From NCBI RefSeq assembly GCF_003369835.1, contig NZ_QPMJ01000004.1, positions 62,001-126,000 on the forward strand: a DNA stretch of 64,000 nucleotides, given 5' to 3'. Below are positions 18,717-26,507 of the stretch, piece by piece; within the stretch, counting starts at the first letter, position 1, and every line of letters begins with the position of its first letter. Made by a program: the position numbers and the translations under genes. The DNA comes from Halorussus rarus. Lineage in GTDB: Archaea > Halobacteriota > Halobacteria > Halobacteriales > Haladaptataceae. The notes beneath the pieces are model-generated. The model was not told the origin of the DNA, ran no database searches, and saw only the letters and a program-made list of their open reading frames with translations.

Positions 18717-18809
18717 GCAACGGTCCGAAAGCGCCGATTAGTACAAAAATTTACCTGTTCTCGGATTCCCCACTGTCCCCGCCCGGACGGCCCCGGGGTC
18801 GAAAGCCGA

Positions 18810-19526
18810 CTACGTCTCGTCCTTCTGGACGGTCTCCTCGCCGATGAACCGGGGGCGCTCGTCGATGGCGAGGAAGTTGTCGACGTCCCGGCGGGCCTCT
18901 CTGGCTTTGCCCTTCTCGGGGTCGTAGTCGCGTGAGCCCTCGCTACCGAGGGCGTCGTGGAGCTTGTCGAGGTCCTCGAAGTAGAGTTCGGCGACGCCGT
19001 CGAATTCGGCGTGCTCGGGGTCCGTGGGCAGGACGGTGTTGTACTTCACGACGCCCTCGATCTCGCGGGCGATGGGGGTGTGCTCGTTCTGCCAGTGGTC
19101 GACGAACTCCTCGTGAGTCATCCCTTCCTTGCGGACGAGGAACGCCGAGTGCTTGTAGAGACCGTCGGTGTCGCCGTCGACCTCGTCCTTCTGGACGGTC
19201 TCCTCGCCGATGAACCGGGGACGCTCGTCGATGGCGAGGAAGTTGTCGACGTCCCGGCGGGCTTCTCTGGCTTTGCCCTTGTCGGGGTCGTAGTCGCGTG
19301 AGCCCTCGCTGCCGAGGGCGTCGTGGAGCTTGTCGATGTCCTCGAAGTAGAGCTCGGCGACGCCGTCGAACTCGGCGTGCTCGGGGTCGGTCGGGAGGAC
19401 GGTCTGATAGCGCGTGACGCCCTCGATCTCGCGGGCGATGGGGGTGTGCTCGTTCTGCCAGTGGTCGACGAACTCCTCGTGGGTCATCCCCTCCTTCCGC
19501 ACGAGCAGGGCGACGTGCTTGTACAT
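18810..19526 (-). CDS. tandemly duplicated EthD-like ferredoxin-fold protein
   Basis: 238 residues made of two almost identical halves of 122 residues, each beginning (M/L)YKH and holding LVRKEGMTHEEFVDHWQNEH, the hallmark of EthD-like dimeric alpha-beta barrel proteins. Single-domain members normally dimerise, so this protein would form the pseudo-dimer within one chain. The ATG at 19526 is chosen over 19553 because a TATA-like element (TTTTATG on the minus strand, 19551-19557) lies 28 nt upstream, which fits a leaderless transcript. Family members act in degradation of ethers or other organics, often without a defined reaction. The substrate is unknown. Confidence 0.88.
   Translation of the reverse strand: MYKHVALLVRKEGMTHEEFVDHWQNEHTPIAREIEGVTRYQTVLPTDPEHAEFDGVAELYFEDIDKLHDALGSEGSRDYDPDKGKAREARRDVDNFLAIDERPRFIGEETVQKDEVDGDTDGLYKHSAFLVRKEGMTHEEFVDHWQNEHTPIAREIEGVVKYNTVLPTDPEHAEFDGVAELYFEDLDKLHDALGSEGSRDYDPEKGKAREARRDVDNFLAIDERPRFIGEETVQKDET
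18810..19526. repeat. 366-bp direct duplication within the EthD-like gene
   Basis: The unit containing GATGAACCGGGG occurs at 18843 and again at 19209, a period of 366 bp (122 codons). Most differences are scattered third-position changes, so the nucleotide match is high across the whole unit. The duplication is therefore much younger than the family. Confidence 0.9.
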
Positions 19527-19550
19527 ACTTGCTGGCACAGTTCGGACGGT

Positions 19551-19557
19551 CATAAAA
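19551..19557 (-). promoter_or_regulatory. TATA-like element for the EthD-like gene
   Basis: CATAAAA on the + strand, TTTTATG on the coding strand, is centred 28 nt before the ATG at 19526. This is the usual spacing for a haloarchaeal leaderless promoter, and it decides against the upstream in-frame ATG that lies inside the element. Confidence 0.6.
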
Positions 19558-19595
19558 CCAGGCGGGAGGGTGGAGAGGAGAACGGTCGGACGCCC

Positions 19596-19919
19596 TCAGT
19601 GGCCGCCCGACACGAAGTGGAGGCCCGCGATGCCGACCACGATGACGCAGATGAACGCGACGCGCGCGAGGTCGGCGGGCTCTTCGAACAGCACGATACC
19701 GAGCGTCGCGGTCCCGACGGCGCCGATGCCGGTCCAGACCGCGTAGGCGGTCCCCACGGGCAGATCCTCGACCGCCTTCGCGAGCAGGACCATGCTGATC
19801 ACCAGCGCGACGACGGTCGCGGCGGTCGGCACCGGCTTCGACAGGCCGTCCGAGTACTCCAGGCCGACGGCCCAGGCGATTTCGAACAGCCCCGCGACGA
19901 GGAGGACGTACCACGACAT
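19596..19919 (-). CDS. SMR family exporter, guanidinium (Gdx/SugE) type
   Basis: 107 residues, four transmembrane helices, the standard SMR length. The essential membrane Glu is at position 13 (AGLFEIAWAVGLEYSDG), and the segment LPVGTAYAVWTGIGAVG is the signature that separates Gdx/SugE proteins from multidrug EmrE types. Gdx proteins are dual-topology dimers exchanging guanidinium for protons. A single gene here fits a dual-topology homodimer. A TATA-like CTATAG is at 19945-19950, 28 nt upstream. Function by homology is strong; drug export is the alternative. Confidence 0.92.
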   Translation of the reverse strand: MSWYVLLVAGLFEIAWAVGLEYSDGLSKPVPTAATVVALVISMVLLAKAVEDLPVGTAYAVWTGIGAVGTATLGIVLFEEPADLARVAFICVIVVGIAGLHFVSGGH

Positions 19920-20023
19920 GGCCGTCGGTAGTCATCCGTCGGGGCTATAGCTTGCGTTCTCGGTCGTCGGGCCGGAACTCTTCCGGGTCGGTCGCTCCGA
20001 GCCGGTCGCTCTGGCCGGGTCGG

Positions 20024-20193
20024 TTACAGTCCGTAGCGCTCGACCAGCAGCATCGCGACGACCGTCGCGCCGATGACGAGGACCGGCGGGACGATGTCGC
20101 CGTCGACGTAGGCGAGGAGACCGCCGATACCAGGGCGGCGATGACCGGCCCGACGTTCCGCACCGTGTCCCGGTCGGCGAAGAGCGCGTTCAT
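20024..20193 (-). pseudogene. frameshifted small membrane protein
   Basis: From the ATG at 20193 the frame reads MNALFADRDTVRNVGPVIAALV. It then leaves the natural course near 20125-20133 and becomes Ser/Arg-rich nonsense. If one base is restored there, the other frame continues GGLLAYVDGDIVPPVLVIG, then a second hydrophobic run ending LLVERYGL and a TAA at 20024-20026. The total of 170 bases is exactly one short of 57 codons. The intact product would be a 56-residue protein with two membrane helices. Either the gene is inactivated by a single-base deletion or this is a sequencing error. Confidence 0.75.
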
Positions 20194-20372
20194 TCCCTGT
20201 ATTCTGGATATTATCTCACATAGGCGGTGAACTTCCCGCGCTCGATTCCCTGACGGAGGCAGTCTTCGTATCGAGACACACGTTCGGCGCCCGTTCGCGG
20301 AGCCGAAGCCACCGCCTTCCTCCGCCGGAGCTGACCCAAAGCTTATCCCGGCATCCCCGGAAATCTAGGGTG

Positions 20373-20717
20373 ATGCCCTCCACCTACGGCAGTCGCTCGC
20401 GGAACAGACCCCTCGGGGTGACCGTCCTGTGTCTCCTCGGGTTCGTCGGGTCGTTCTTCGCGCTGTTCCGAACGCTCGGTCTCGCCGGTTCCGGCGGCCC
20501 CTTCGCCGTCGTCGGCTCGCTGCTGTTCGCCCTCGTCGTCGCGAAGATCGTGGTCCTCTGGGGGCTCTGGAACCTCCAGTACTGGGGGTACAAATGGGCG
20601 GTCCGGCTGTACGGCCTCAGCGCCTTGGTTGACCTCGTGACCATCAGTCCCCTGGCGCTCGTCCTGGACGGCCTCATCGTCCTCTACTTACTGAGCAAGG
20701 CCGACCACTTCCGGTGA
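20373..20717 (+). CDS. four-helix small integral membrane protein
   Basis: 114 residues from the ATG at 20373; a GTG codon directly before it is also in frame. Four hydrophobic helices with short loops (LLCLLGFVGSFFALF, VVGSLLFALVVAKIVVLWGLW, a Trp/Tyr-rich loop, and LALVLDGLIVLYLL) resemble small DUF2127-like or unnamed halobacterial membrane proteins. No catalytic residues are visible. It is convergent with the histidine kinase gene; only 36 bases separate them. Confidence 0.7.
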   Translation: MPSTYGSRSRNRPLGVTVLCLLGFVGSFFALFRTLGLAGSGGPFAVVGSLLFALVVAKIVVLWGLWNLQYWGYKWAVRLYGLSALVDLVTISPLALVLDGLIVLYLLSKADHFR

Positions 20718-20753
20718 CGCTTCGGGGCTCCGCCGACTGTCATTCCGGTTCAG

Positions 20754-22559
20754 CTACACCGAGCTGTCCGTTCTGTGAACTCGTCCCGCTTCGGTCTCGA
20801 GTCCGGTGAACTCGAACCGGGCGCCACCCGCCTCGCTGTCGGTCGCGTCCACCGCCCAGCCGTGCGCGTCGGCGATGCGCCGGACGATCGTGAGTCCGTA
20901 ACCGGTCCCCTCCTCCGCGGTCGAGTAGCCCGCCTCGAACGCTGCTTCTTCGTCGGGAATCCCCGGGCCGTCGTCGGCGACGTAGAACCCGTCTTCGAGG
21001 TCGCCGACAGTTACCGTCACGTCCGTCCCGCCGTGGTCGACCGCGTTCCGAAGGAGGTTCTCCAGCAGCTGTCGGACCCGGCTCCGGTCGCCCCGAAACG
21101 TTCGCGTCGCGTCTGCATCGAGCGTCGCCCGCTCCGTCTCGACGTTTCGCCAGCAGGCGTCGACCGTCTCCGCGAGGTCGATACGCTCGGCGTCGGACGC
21201 GGTGTCGCCGCCCCGGGCGAGCGTCAGCAGGTCGTCGATCAGCGTCCGCATTCGCTGATGGGCGTCCGCGATCTCGTCGAGGTGGTCGCCGTCGCACTCC
21301 TCGCGGATCAGTTCGAGCCGGCCCTCCGCGACGTTCAGGGGGTTCCGGAGGTCGTGGGAGACCACGCTGGCGAACTCCTCCAGCCGCTCGTTCTTCCGCT
21401 CTAGCTCCTGTTCGTGCTTCTTGCGTTCGGTGACGTTCCTGGAGAACCCGACCACGCTGTCGATCGGCCTCTCGGTCTGGAGGGACGTCAGCCGGAGGTC
21501 GATCACGAAGTCCTCCTCGGGCACCCTCGGAGCGACCTCCACGCTCACCTGGTCCCGCGCACCGTCGATGATCGCCTCGAACCCCTCCTCGAGCGAGGCG
21601 ACTTCACTGTCGGTGAGGATTCCGAGGTCCGAGAGCATCGAGACGTGTTCGCCCAACCAGGCCTCCTGGGGAATTCCGGAGGCTTCGGCGACGCGTTGGT
21701 TCACGAACTCGAACCGACAGTCGGCGTCTCCCACGTAGATGCCGTCCTCGGTGTTCTCCACGATGGTCTCGTACAGTTCGAGTTCCCGCTCGCGCTTCTT
21801 GCGTTCCGTGATGTCGCGTGCGTAGACGACGATTCCGTCGATGATCGGGGCGTCCAGGAGATTCCGTCCCTTCACGCCCATCCACTGCCAGCCCCCGTCG
21901 GGATGATCGAACCGGAACTCGGTCGTGACGCGCTCGTCCGGGTGTTCGACCTGGGTGGCGAACTCCGCTACCAGCCGCTCGCGGTCGTCGGGATGGACGT
22001 AGTCGAACGCGTTTTCGCCGACCATCTCGTCGGCGGCGTAGCCGAGCACCCGGTCGGCGGCGGGACTCAGATACTGGAACGTCCCCGAGGCGTCGACGAC
22101 GATGATCACGTCGGTCGATTCTTCGATCAGGTGTCGATACCGATCCTCCGTCTGCTTCACCTCCTGTTCCGCCCGGTACTGGGCGACGGCGTTCTTGATC
22201 CGGTTCGCCAGTAGCGTGTACTGTTCGGTGCCGGGCGTCTTCTGGAGATAATCCGTGACGCCGGCCGAGATCGCCTCGCTGGCGACCTCTTCGCTGCCCT
22301 TCCCGGTGAACAGGACGAACGGAAGGTCGGGATAGTCCTCGCGGACGGCGCCGAGAAACTCGATCCCGTCCCGCTCGGGCATGTCGTAGTCCGAGACGAT
22401 GCAGTCGAAGTCCCCGTCGGAGAGCCGGGCTACCCCCTCGCTGACGTTCGTCGCGGTCTCGATGGCGAACCGCTCGTCGGCCCGTTCGAGATACGTCGCG
22501 GTCAACTCTGTGAGGTCGGGGTCGTCGTCGACGTGAAGTAGTCGAACCGGCTCGTCCAT
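20754..22559 (-). CDS. hybrid REC-PAS-PAS sensor histidine kinase
   Basis: 601 residues, no membrane helix, so a soluble sensor. An N-terminal receiver domain (residues 5-120) has the acidic triad DDD at 11-13, phospho-acceptor Asp57 in SDYDMP, and Thr85/Lys87 in FTGKG. PAS domains lie at about 141-255 and 266-380, each ending with the DITERKK or NVTERKK linker. The HisKA helix has the phospho-accepting His402 in SHDLRNPL. The ATPase domain has the N box NLLRNAVDHG (501-510), G1 DDGPGIP and G2 GTGYGLTI. The order receiver-first is common in haloarchaea. No dedicated partner regulator lies beside it. The 5' end faces an AT-rich intergenic region shared with the M24 gene. Confidence 0.95.
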   Translation of the reverse strand: MDEPVRLLHVDDDPDLTELTATYLERADERFAIETATNVSEGVARLSDGDFDCIVSDYDMPERDGIEFLGAVREDYPDLPFVLFTGKGSEEVASEAISAGVTDYLQKTPGTEQYTLLANRIKNAVAQYRAEQEVKQTEDRYRHLIEESTDVIIVVDASGTFQYLSPAADRVLGYAADEMVGENAFDYVHPDDRERLVAEFATQVEHPDERVTTEFRFDHPDGGWQWMGVKGRNLLDAPIIDGIVVYARDITERKKRERELELYETIVENTEDGIYVGDADCRFEFVNQRVAEASGIPQEAWLGEHVSMLSDLGILTDSEVASLEEGFEAIIDGARDQVSVEVAPRVPEEDFVIDLRLTSLQTERPIDSVVGFSRNVTERKKHEQELERKNERLEEFASVVSHDLRNPLNVAEGRLELIREECDGDHLDEIADAHQRMRTLIDDLLTLARGGDTASDAERIDLAETVDACWRNVETERATLDADATRTFRGDRSRVRQLLENLLRNAVDHGGTDVTVTVGDLEDGFYVADDGPGIPDEEAAFEAGYSTAEEGTGYGLTIVRRIADAHGWAVDATDSEAGGARFEFTGLETEAGRVHRTDSSV

Positions 22560-22852
22560 AGCGTGCGAGCATCTACTCTTGTGACTAAAATATCTATCCC
22601 TAAATTTTGATTTTTAGTTGAATTGTAGGTATTATTTTAGTAAATATACTGCCAGCTCCGGCGCGCTCGGTCGAGAAGTTCACTAGATTCAGACTTGCAC
22701 CGAGCATGACTACCTCCACGTCGACCCCGACCAACTGGAGTCCGTCCCACTCAGTGTATCGACGAACGCCCCATGCGCTGGCCTCTCGCCCGAAGACGCC
22801 ACGCCACCTTCTCCCACCCACTTTCATTACCGGCCTCGGCGTACTCCTGCCC
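22560..22852. promoter_or_regulatory. AT-rich divergent promoter region
   Basis: The 293 bases between the histidine kinase and the M24 peptidase-like gene hold a sharply AT-rich stretch (about 22583-22660), with TAAATTTTGATTTTTAG and ATTATTTTAGTAAATATAC runs on a GC-rich background. It probably contains the TATA elements of the kinase on one strand and upstream elements of the M24 gene on the other. No open frame here looks coding. Confidence 0.5.
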
Positions 22853-24127
22853 ATGGGATTCTATCAGCGCGATTTCATGGAAGGCACCCGCGGGACCATG
22901 GGCGTCGACTGGGAGGAGCGGATCGACTTCCAGCGCATGCGCGAGGAGCGCAAGGAACGGGCCCGCGAGCGGATGCGGGAGGCCGGTCTCGGCAGCATGC
23001 TCCTCATCAACGACCCCAACGTCCGGTACGTCACCGGGCTGGCGATGACCGGCGGGAGCGGGGCCGACCACTACACCCTGCTCACCGAGGACGGCGACGT
23101 CGTCCACTGGGACACCGCCGACCACGCGAGCAACCAGCGGTTCAACTGCCCGTGGCTCGACGACATCCGGTACGCCGCGCCCGGACTGGGCAACGTCCCG
23201 CGCGCGTCCGGCCGCGACTCGGCGCGCAACTGGCTCAAGGGCAAGATGGCCGACCTCGTGGTCGATGCGATGGACGAGTACGGCGTGAAGAACGAGCCGA
23301 TGGGCATCGACGTGGGCAACCAGGCCCTCATCTCCAAGTTCGAGGACCGGGACGTCGACGTCCGACCGGGCGACTGCGCGCAGGTCATGGAGGACGCCCG
23401 AAAGGTCAAGACCCGCGACGAGATCGAGTGCCTCCGGATGGTCGCGGCGCTCTGCGAGGCCGGGTTCCAGCGCATCACCGAAACCGCGAAACCGGGCATG
23501 CGCGAGTCGGAGGTGTGGGGCGAGGCGACGAAGGAGCTCTGGCGGCTCGGCGCGATGGTCCAGGGCGGCTACGTCACCTCCGGCCCGAACACCTGGCCCA
23601 AGCACCAGGCCAACACGACCGACCGCGTCATCCGGCCGGGCGACCTCGTCTACGCCGACTTCTACAACATCGGATTCATGGGCTACCGGTCGTGCTACTA
23701 CCGGACCTTCAGCGTCGGCGAACCGACGCAGGCCCAGAGAGAGGCCTACGAGAAGGCCCGCGACGACCTCTACGACGTGCTAGAGCGCATCGAACCCGGC
23801 GCGACGACCGACGAGATCTGCCGGGGCTTCCCCGACGAGGAGGGCGAGCACATGGACTGGTACGACGCCGACGAGTACTGGGAGATGACCACCAACCACT
23901 GGGCCCACGGCCTGGGCCTCCAGCTCTACGAGGTGCCGCTCATCTGGCGCGGGCTCTCGCCCGACCACCCCATCGAGATCGAGGAGGGGATGACGATGGC
24001 GGTCGAGACGATGCGGCCCGCCGACCGGCAGGGCGTCCGCGTCGAGGAGATGGTGGTCGTCCGCGAGAACGGCGTCGAGATCCTGAGCCAGTGGCCGGTC
24101 GAGGAGATCACGACCATCGAGCACTGA
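22853..24127 (+). CDS. creatinase-like M24 family protein with altered metal site
   Basis: 424 residues from the ATG at 22853 (MGFYQRDFMEG). Residues about 25-180 are the creatinase/prolidase N-domain (LLINDPNVRYVTGLAM). The C-terminal pita-bread domain has Asp269, His352 in HWAHGLGLQ, Glu385 in AVETMRP and Glu399 in VRVEEMVVV. However, the second metal-ligand Asp expected in the GYxSDxxRTF motif is Cys281 (GYRSCYYRTF), with one extra residue of spacing. Metal-free creatinase-type hydrolases show comparable losses. It may hydrolyse a C-N bond in a small solute rather than a peptide. An upstream in-frame ATG at 22706 falls in the promoter region and is less likely. Confidence 0.85.
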   Translation: MGFYQRDFMEGTRGTMGVDWEERIDFQRMREERKERARERMREAGLGSMLLINDPNVRYVTGLAMTGGSGADHYTLLTEDGDVVHWDTADHASNQRFNCPWLDDIRYAAPGLGNVPRASGRDSARNWLKGKMADLVVDAMDEYGVKNEPMGIDVGNQALISKFEDRDVDVRPGDCAQVMEDARKVKTRDEIECLRMVAALCEAGFQRITETAKPGMRESEVWGEATKELWRLGAMVQGGYVTSGPNTWPKHQANTTDRVIRPGDLVYADFYNIGFMGYRSCYYRTFSVGEPTQAQREAYEKARDDLYDVLERIEPGATTDEICRGFPDEEGEHMDWYDADEYWEMTTNHWAHGLGLQLYEVPLIWRGLSPDHPIEIEEGMTMAVETMRPADRQGVRVEEMVVVRENGVEILSQWPVEEITTIEH

Positions 24128-24196
24128 ATCGGCGTTCCCGTCTCTCATCCTCCCGTTCTCTTCGATATCCAGGCGCGGAGCCGACGCGCGTCTGAC

Positions 24197-24286
24197 GCTT
24201 CGCCCGGTTCGGACGCTTCGCTCGCTTCGGGTCCGCCGACCGCTTCCCGTGTTTCGGCGGCTTCCGCCGTTTCGGGTGGTTCGACT
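24197..24286. repeat. degenerate 9-bp tandem repeat, consensus GNTTCGNNN
   Basis: Ten consecutive nonamers follow one another without slippage (GCTTCGCCC, GGTTCGGAC, GCTTCGCTC, GCTTCGGGT and so on, with one poor unit at 24233-24241). On the minus strand one frame is open through them to a TGA at 24145-24147 and gives Glu at nearly every third residue (EASEASEPGEAS). That frame has no start codon here, and it is out of frame with the cupin gene upstream. It may be the remnant of a coding tail or a simple repeat. Confidence 0.65.
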
Positions 24287-24307
24287 GGAGGTTGCGGCCG
24301 GGTCGCG

Positions 24308-24703
24308 TCAGGACGCGCCGTCCCCGTCGTCGGCGTCGTCCTCGGTGACCGCGTCGTCCTCCGCGTTCGGCGCGCCGACCACCAGCAGGCGACCGTCGGT
24401 CTCCGCCTCGAACTGCCGCCACGTCTCGGGCGGAATCACGACCACCTCGTCGGCGCCGAGTTCGAAGGACTCGCTCGTTCCATCATCGTCCTCGACGGTG
24501 ACGCGGAACTCTCCGTCGAGAACGTAGTACAGCTCCTCCTGCTCGCGCTGGCGGTGCCGGTTGTTCGACTCGCCCGCCGCGAACTCCCAGATGCTCGGAC
24601 GCATCTCCTCGGGCCGAAGCTCGTACCCGACCGCCTTCAGGCCGGGCTCGACGCCCTCCACGTCCCGGGTCTCGAGGTCCGCGAGGCCGGTCTTCTCGTA
24701 CAT
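24308..24703 (-). CDS. cupin domain protein
   Basis: 131 residues. A single conserved beta-barrel: NNRHRQREQEELYYVLDGEF for motif 1 (Gly-His...His/Glu pattern, partly altered) and DEVVVIPPETWRQFEAETDG for motif 2. Metal-binding residues are incomplete compared with classic cupins, so it may be an enzyme or only a ligand-binding protein. The last 20 residues are an acidic tail. It starts 7 bases after the dUTPase-like gene, in one transcription unit. An unframed 9-bp repeat lies directly downstream. Confidence 0.85.
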   Translation of the reverse strand: MYEKTGLADLETRDVEGVEPGLKAVGYELRPEEMRPSIWEFAAGESNNRHRQREQEELYYVLDGEFRVTVEDDDGTSESFELGADEVVVIPPETWRQFEAETDGRLLVVGAPNAEDDAVTEDDADDGDGAS

Positions 24704-24710
24704 GGCCGGA

Positions 24711-25148
24711 CTACTCCGAGCCCTCCTCGGGCGGGAGCACCGTCGAGATGCGGGCGTTCTCCTTCAGTCGGATTCCCCCGGGCGCAACCGAGAGGGGTAT
24801 CCTACCGAGGTCGGTCAGTTCGAGCGTCGGGTGGAACGCGCCCATCTCGCGCACCGCGTCGCGGGTCTGGACCCGGAGCGGGCGGTCGGCCGCGACGGTC
24901 TCGTTGTACTCCACTAGGTACTGGCCGCCGGCGAGGTGCCACCACTGGTAATCGTCATCGTCGCTCCGCCACACCTTCTCGTGGGCCGAGACGTTGGGGT
25001 CGTCGAGTTCGTCGCCGCCGAAGTCGACGCGGCCGGGCGTCTCGACGCGGAGCACCTCGTTCACCGTCAGGTCGACACCGCGGTCGGTCACCTGGGTCTC
25101 CTCGTGGAGCAGGCCGTCGACGAGCGTGGTCAGTTCGCTTGGTCGCAT
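24711..25148 (-). CDS. dCTP deaminase/dUTPase superfamily protein
   Basis: 145 residues. The pattern ETQVTDRGVDLTVNEVLRVETPGRVDFGG, the WWHLAGGQYLVEYNETV segment and the turn GAFHPTLELTDLGRIPLSVAPGGIRLKENARIS fit the trimeric dCTP deaminase/dUTPase fold. Such enzymes keep dUTP low and make dUMP. It is shorter than typical Dcd (about 190 residues), so the exact reaction is uncertain; a non-catalytic relative is possible. First gene of a two-gene unit with the cupin. Confidence 0.75.
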   Translation of the reverse strand: MRPSELTTLVDGLLHEETQVTDRGVDLTVNEVLRVETPGRVDFGGDELDDPNVSAHEKVWRSDDDDYQWWHLAGGQYLVEYNETVAADRPLRVQTRDAVREMGAFHPTLELTDLGRIPLSVAPGGIRLKENARISTVLPPEEGSE

Positions 25149-25248
25149 GGCTCGGTTGGACAGACGTGCGCGACCGGGAAAAGTGTCCGACGTCGTTCCG
25201 CCGCGGTGAGCGCCGCGACGAGCGGACCGACGGGAGTGCGTTCCCGCC

Positions 25249-26361
25249 TCAGAGCTCGCCCATCTCCTGCTGCTGACGCATCAGGTAGAGGAAGTACGGG
25301 CCGCCGACCAGCCCGGTCACGACGCCGACCGGAATCTGAGTCGGGGCGAGCGCCAGCCGCGCGCCCACGTCGGCCGCGACCATGAGCGCGGGGCCGGCGA
25401 AGACGCACCCGACCATCAGGCGCTTGTACTCGCTGCCGACGATGGTCCGGACCATGTGGGGCACGACCAGCCCGACGAAGCTCACGATGCCCGCGACCGA
25501 GATGGCGGCGCTGGCCGCCAGCACCGCCACGCCCGCCAGCGCGAACCGGACCCTCTCGACCGACATGCCCAGCGACTTCGCGGTCCGCTCGCCGAGCAGG
25601 AGCACGTTCAGCTGCCGCGAGCCCGCCAGCGCCAGCACGAGCGAGAGCGCGCTCCACGGGAGGATGATCCGGACCTGCTCCCAGTCGACGCCGGTGAGCG
25701 ACCCGGTAGTCCACGCGATGGCCGACTGGACCACGCCGAGGTCCTCGGCCAGGTAGAACAGCCCGCGCTGGAGCGACCAGAAGACGGTGCTGACGATGAC
25801 CCCCGCGAGCACCAGCCGGACCGGACTCGTCCCGCCCTTCCACGCGATGAGGTAGACCATCAGGAACGCGAGCGCGCCGCCCAGCGCGGCGAAGATCGGC
25901 AGGAACGGTGCGAGCCCCGAGAACACGACGAGCGTGAGCAGCACCGCCAGCCCGGCCCCGGAGCTCACCCCGAGGACGTACGGGCTGGCGAGCTCGTTCC
26001 GGGTCACCGCCTGGAAGATGGCGCCCGAGATGGCCAGGTTGGTCCCGACCAGCGCGGCCACGATGACCCGCGGGAGCCGGATGTTCCAGATCACCAGTCG
26101 GCGCCGGCCCATCTCGGGGAGTTCGGCGCCGAACAGGAACGCCCGCCACGCGTCCGGGTTGAGCGCGATGCTCGGGTCGATCACCGCCCGCCACGCCTGG
26201 GCGAGCGTCATCGAGTAGGTTCCGAAGCTCACCTGTATCAGGCCCGCCACGACGACCACGGCGACGCTGCCGAGGACGACCGTGGCGAGCGAGCCGTCGA
26301 TCCAGCCGAACGGGCCGGACTCGGCCTGGTTGTCTCTGTGTCCGCGGGTGTCGCTCGCCAT
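25249..26361 (-). CDS. FecCD/BtuC-type ABC permease (iron-siderophore or cobalamin)
   Basis: 370 residues with about ten helices. The family signature is plain: RLPRVIVAALVGTNLAISGAIFQ, NELASPYVLGVSSGAGLAV, the coupling region GERTAKSLGMSVERVRF, AGIVSFVGLVVPHMVR and PTQIPVGVVTGLVGGPYFLYLM. It forms a homodimeric channel for a siderophore, heme or cobalamin. Its binding protein and ATPase are not in the neighbourhood, so it is an orphan permease here. A DtxR-type inverted repeat 8 bases upstream of the ATG points to iron or manganese control, favouring an iron-complex substrate. Confidence 0.93.
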   Translation of the reverse strand: MASDTRGHRDNQAESGPFGWIDGSLATVVLGSVAVVVVAGLIQVSFGTYSMTLAQAWRAVIDPSIALNPDAWRAFLFGAELPEMGRRRLVIWNIRLPRVIVAALVGTNLAISGAIFQAVTRNELASPYVLGVSSGAGLAVLLTLVVFSGLAPFLPIFAALGGALAFLMVYLIAWKGGTSPVRLVLAGVIVSTVFWSLQRGLFYLAEDLGVVQSAIAWTTGSLTGVDWEQVRIILPWSALSLVLALAGSRQLNVLLLGERTAKSLGMSVERVRFALAGVAVLAASAAISVAGIVSFVGLVVPHMVRTIVGSEYKRLMVGCVFAGPALMVAADVGARLALAPTQIPVGVVTGLVGGPYFLYLMRQQQEMGEL

Positions 26362-26369
26362 TCTCTGCT

Positions 26370-26383
26370 TTAGGGTAGCCTAA
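26370..26383. promoter_or_regulatory. DtxR/IdeR/SirR-type metal-responsive operator
   Basis: TTAGGGTAGCCTAA is a near-perfect dyad (TTAGG...CCTAA) that matches the half-sites of iron boxes bound by DtxR-family repressors, including haloarchaeal homologues. It ends 8 nt before the ATG of the FecCD permease, where it would cover the transcription start of a leaderless gene and block it when metal is replete. Confidence 0.7.
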
Positions 26384-26475
26384 ACCGACACAAAGTGATT
26401 TCGATACTGCCGCGGTCCCGGACGCCGTCCCGGACCCGCCCCGAGCGCCGTATCCTGCCGACGCGACAGGGACAA

Positions 26476-26483
26476 AATTATAT
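26476..26483 (+). promoter_or_regulatory. TATA-like element for the membrane-tethered wHTH gene
   Basis: AATTATAT is centred 29 nt before the ATG at 26508, consistent with a leaderless transcript. It lies about 90 bases from the metal-responsive operator on the divergent side. Confidence 0.6.
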
Positions 26484-26507
26484 CCCGGCTGACCGCAACG
26501 CGACTGT

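Noticed and set aside
19526-19553. Upstream ATG for the EthD-like gene (adds MTVRTVPAS)
   Set aside because: That ATG is part of the TATA-like element placed 28 nt before the chosen start, and the second domain copy begins at the same YKH residues.
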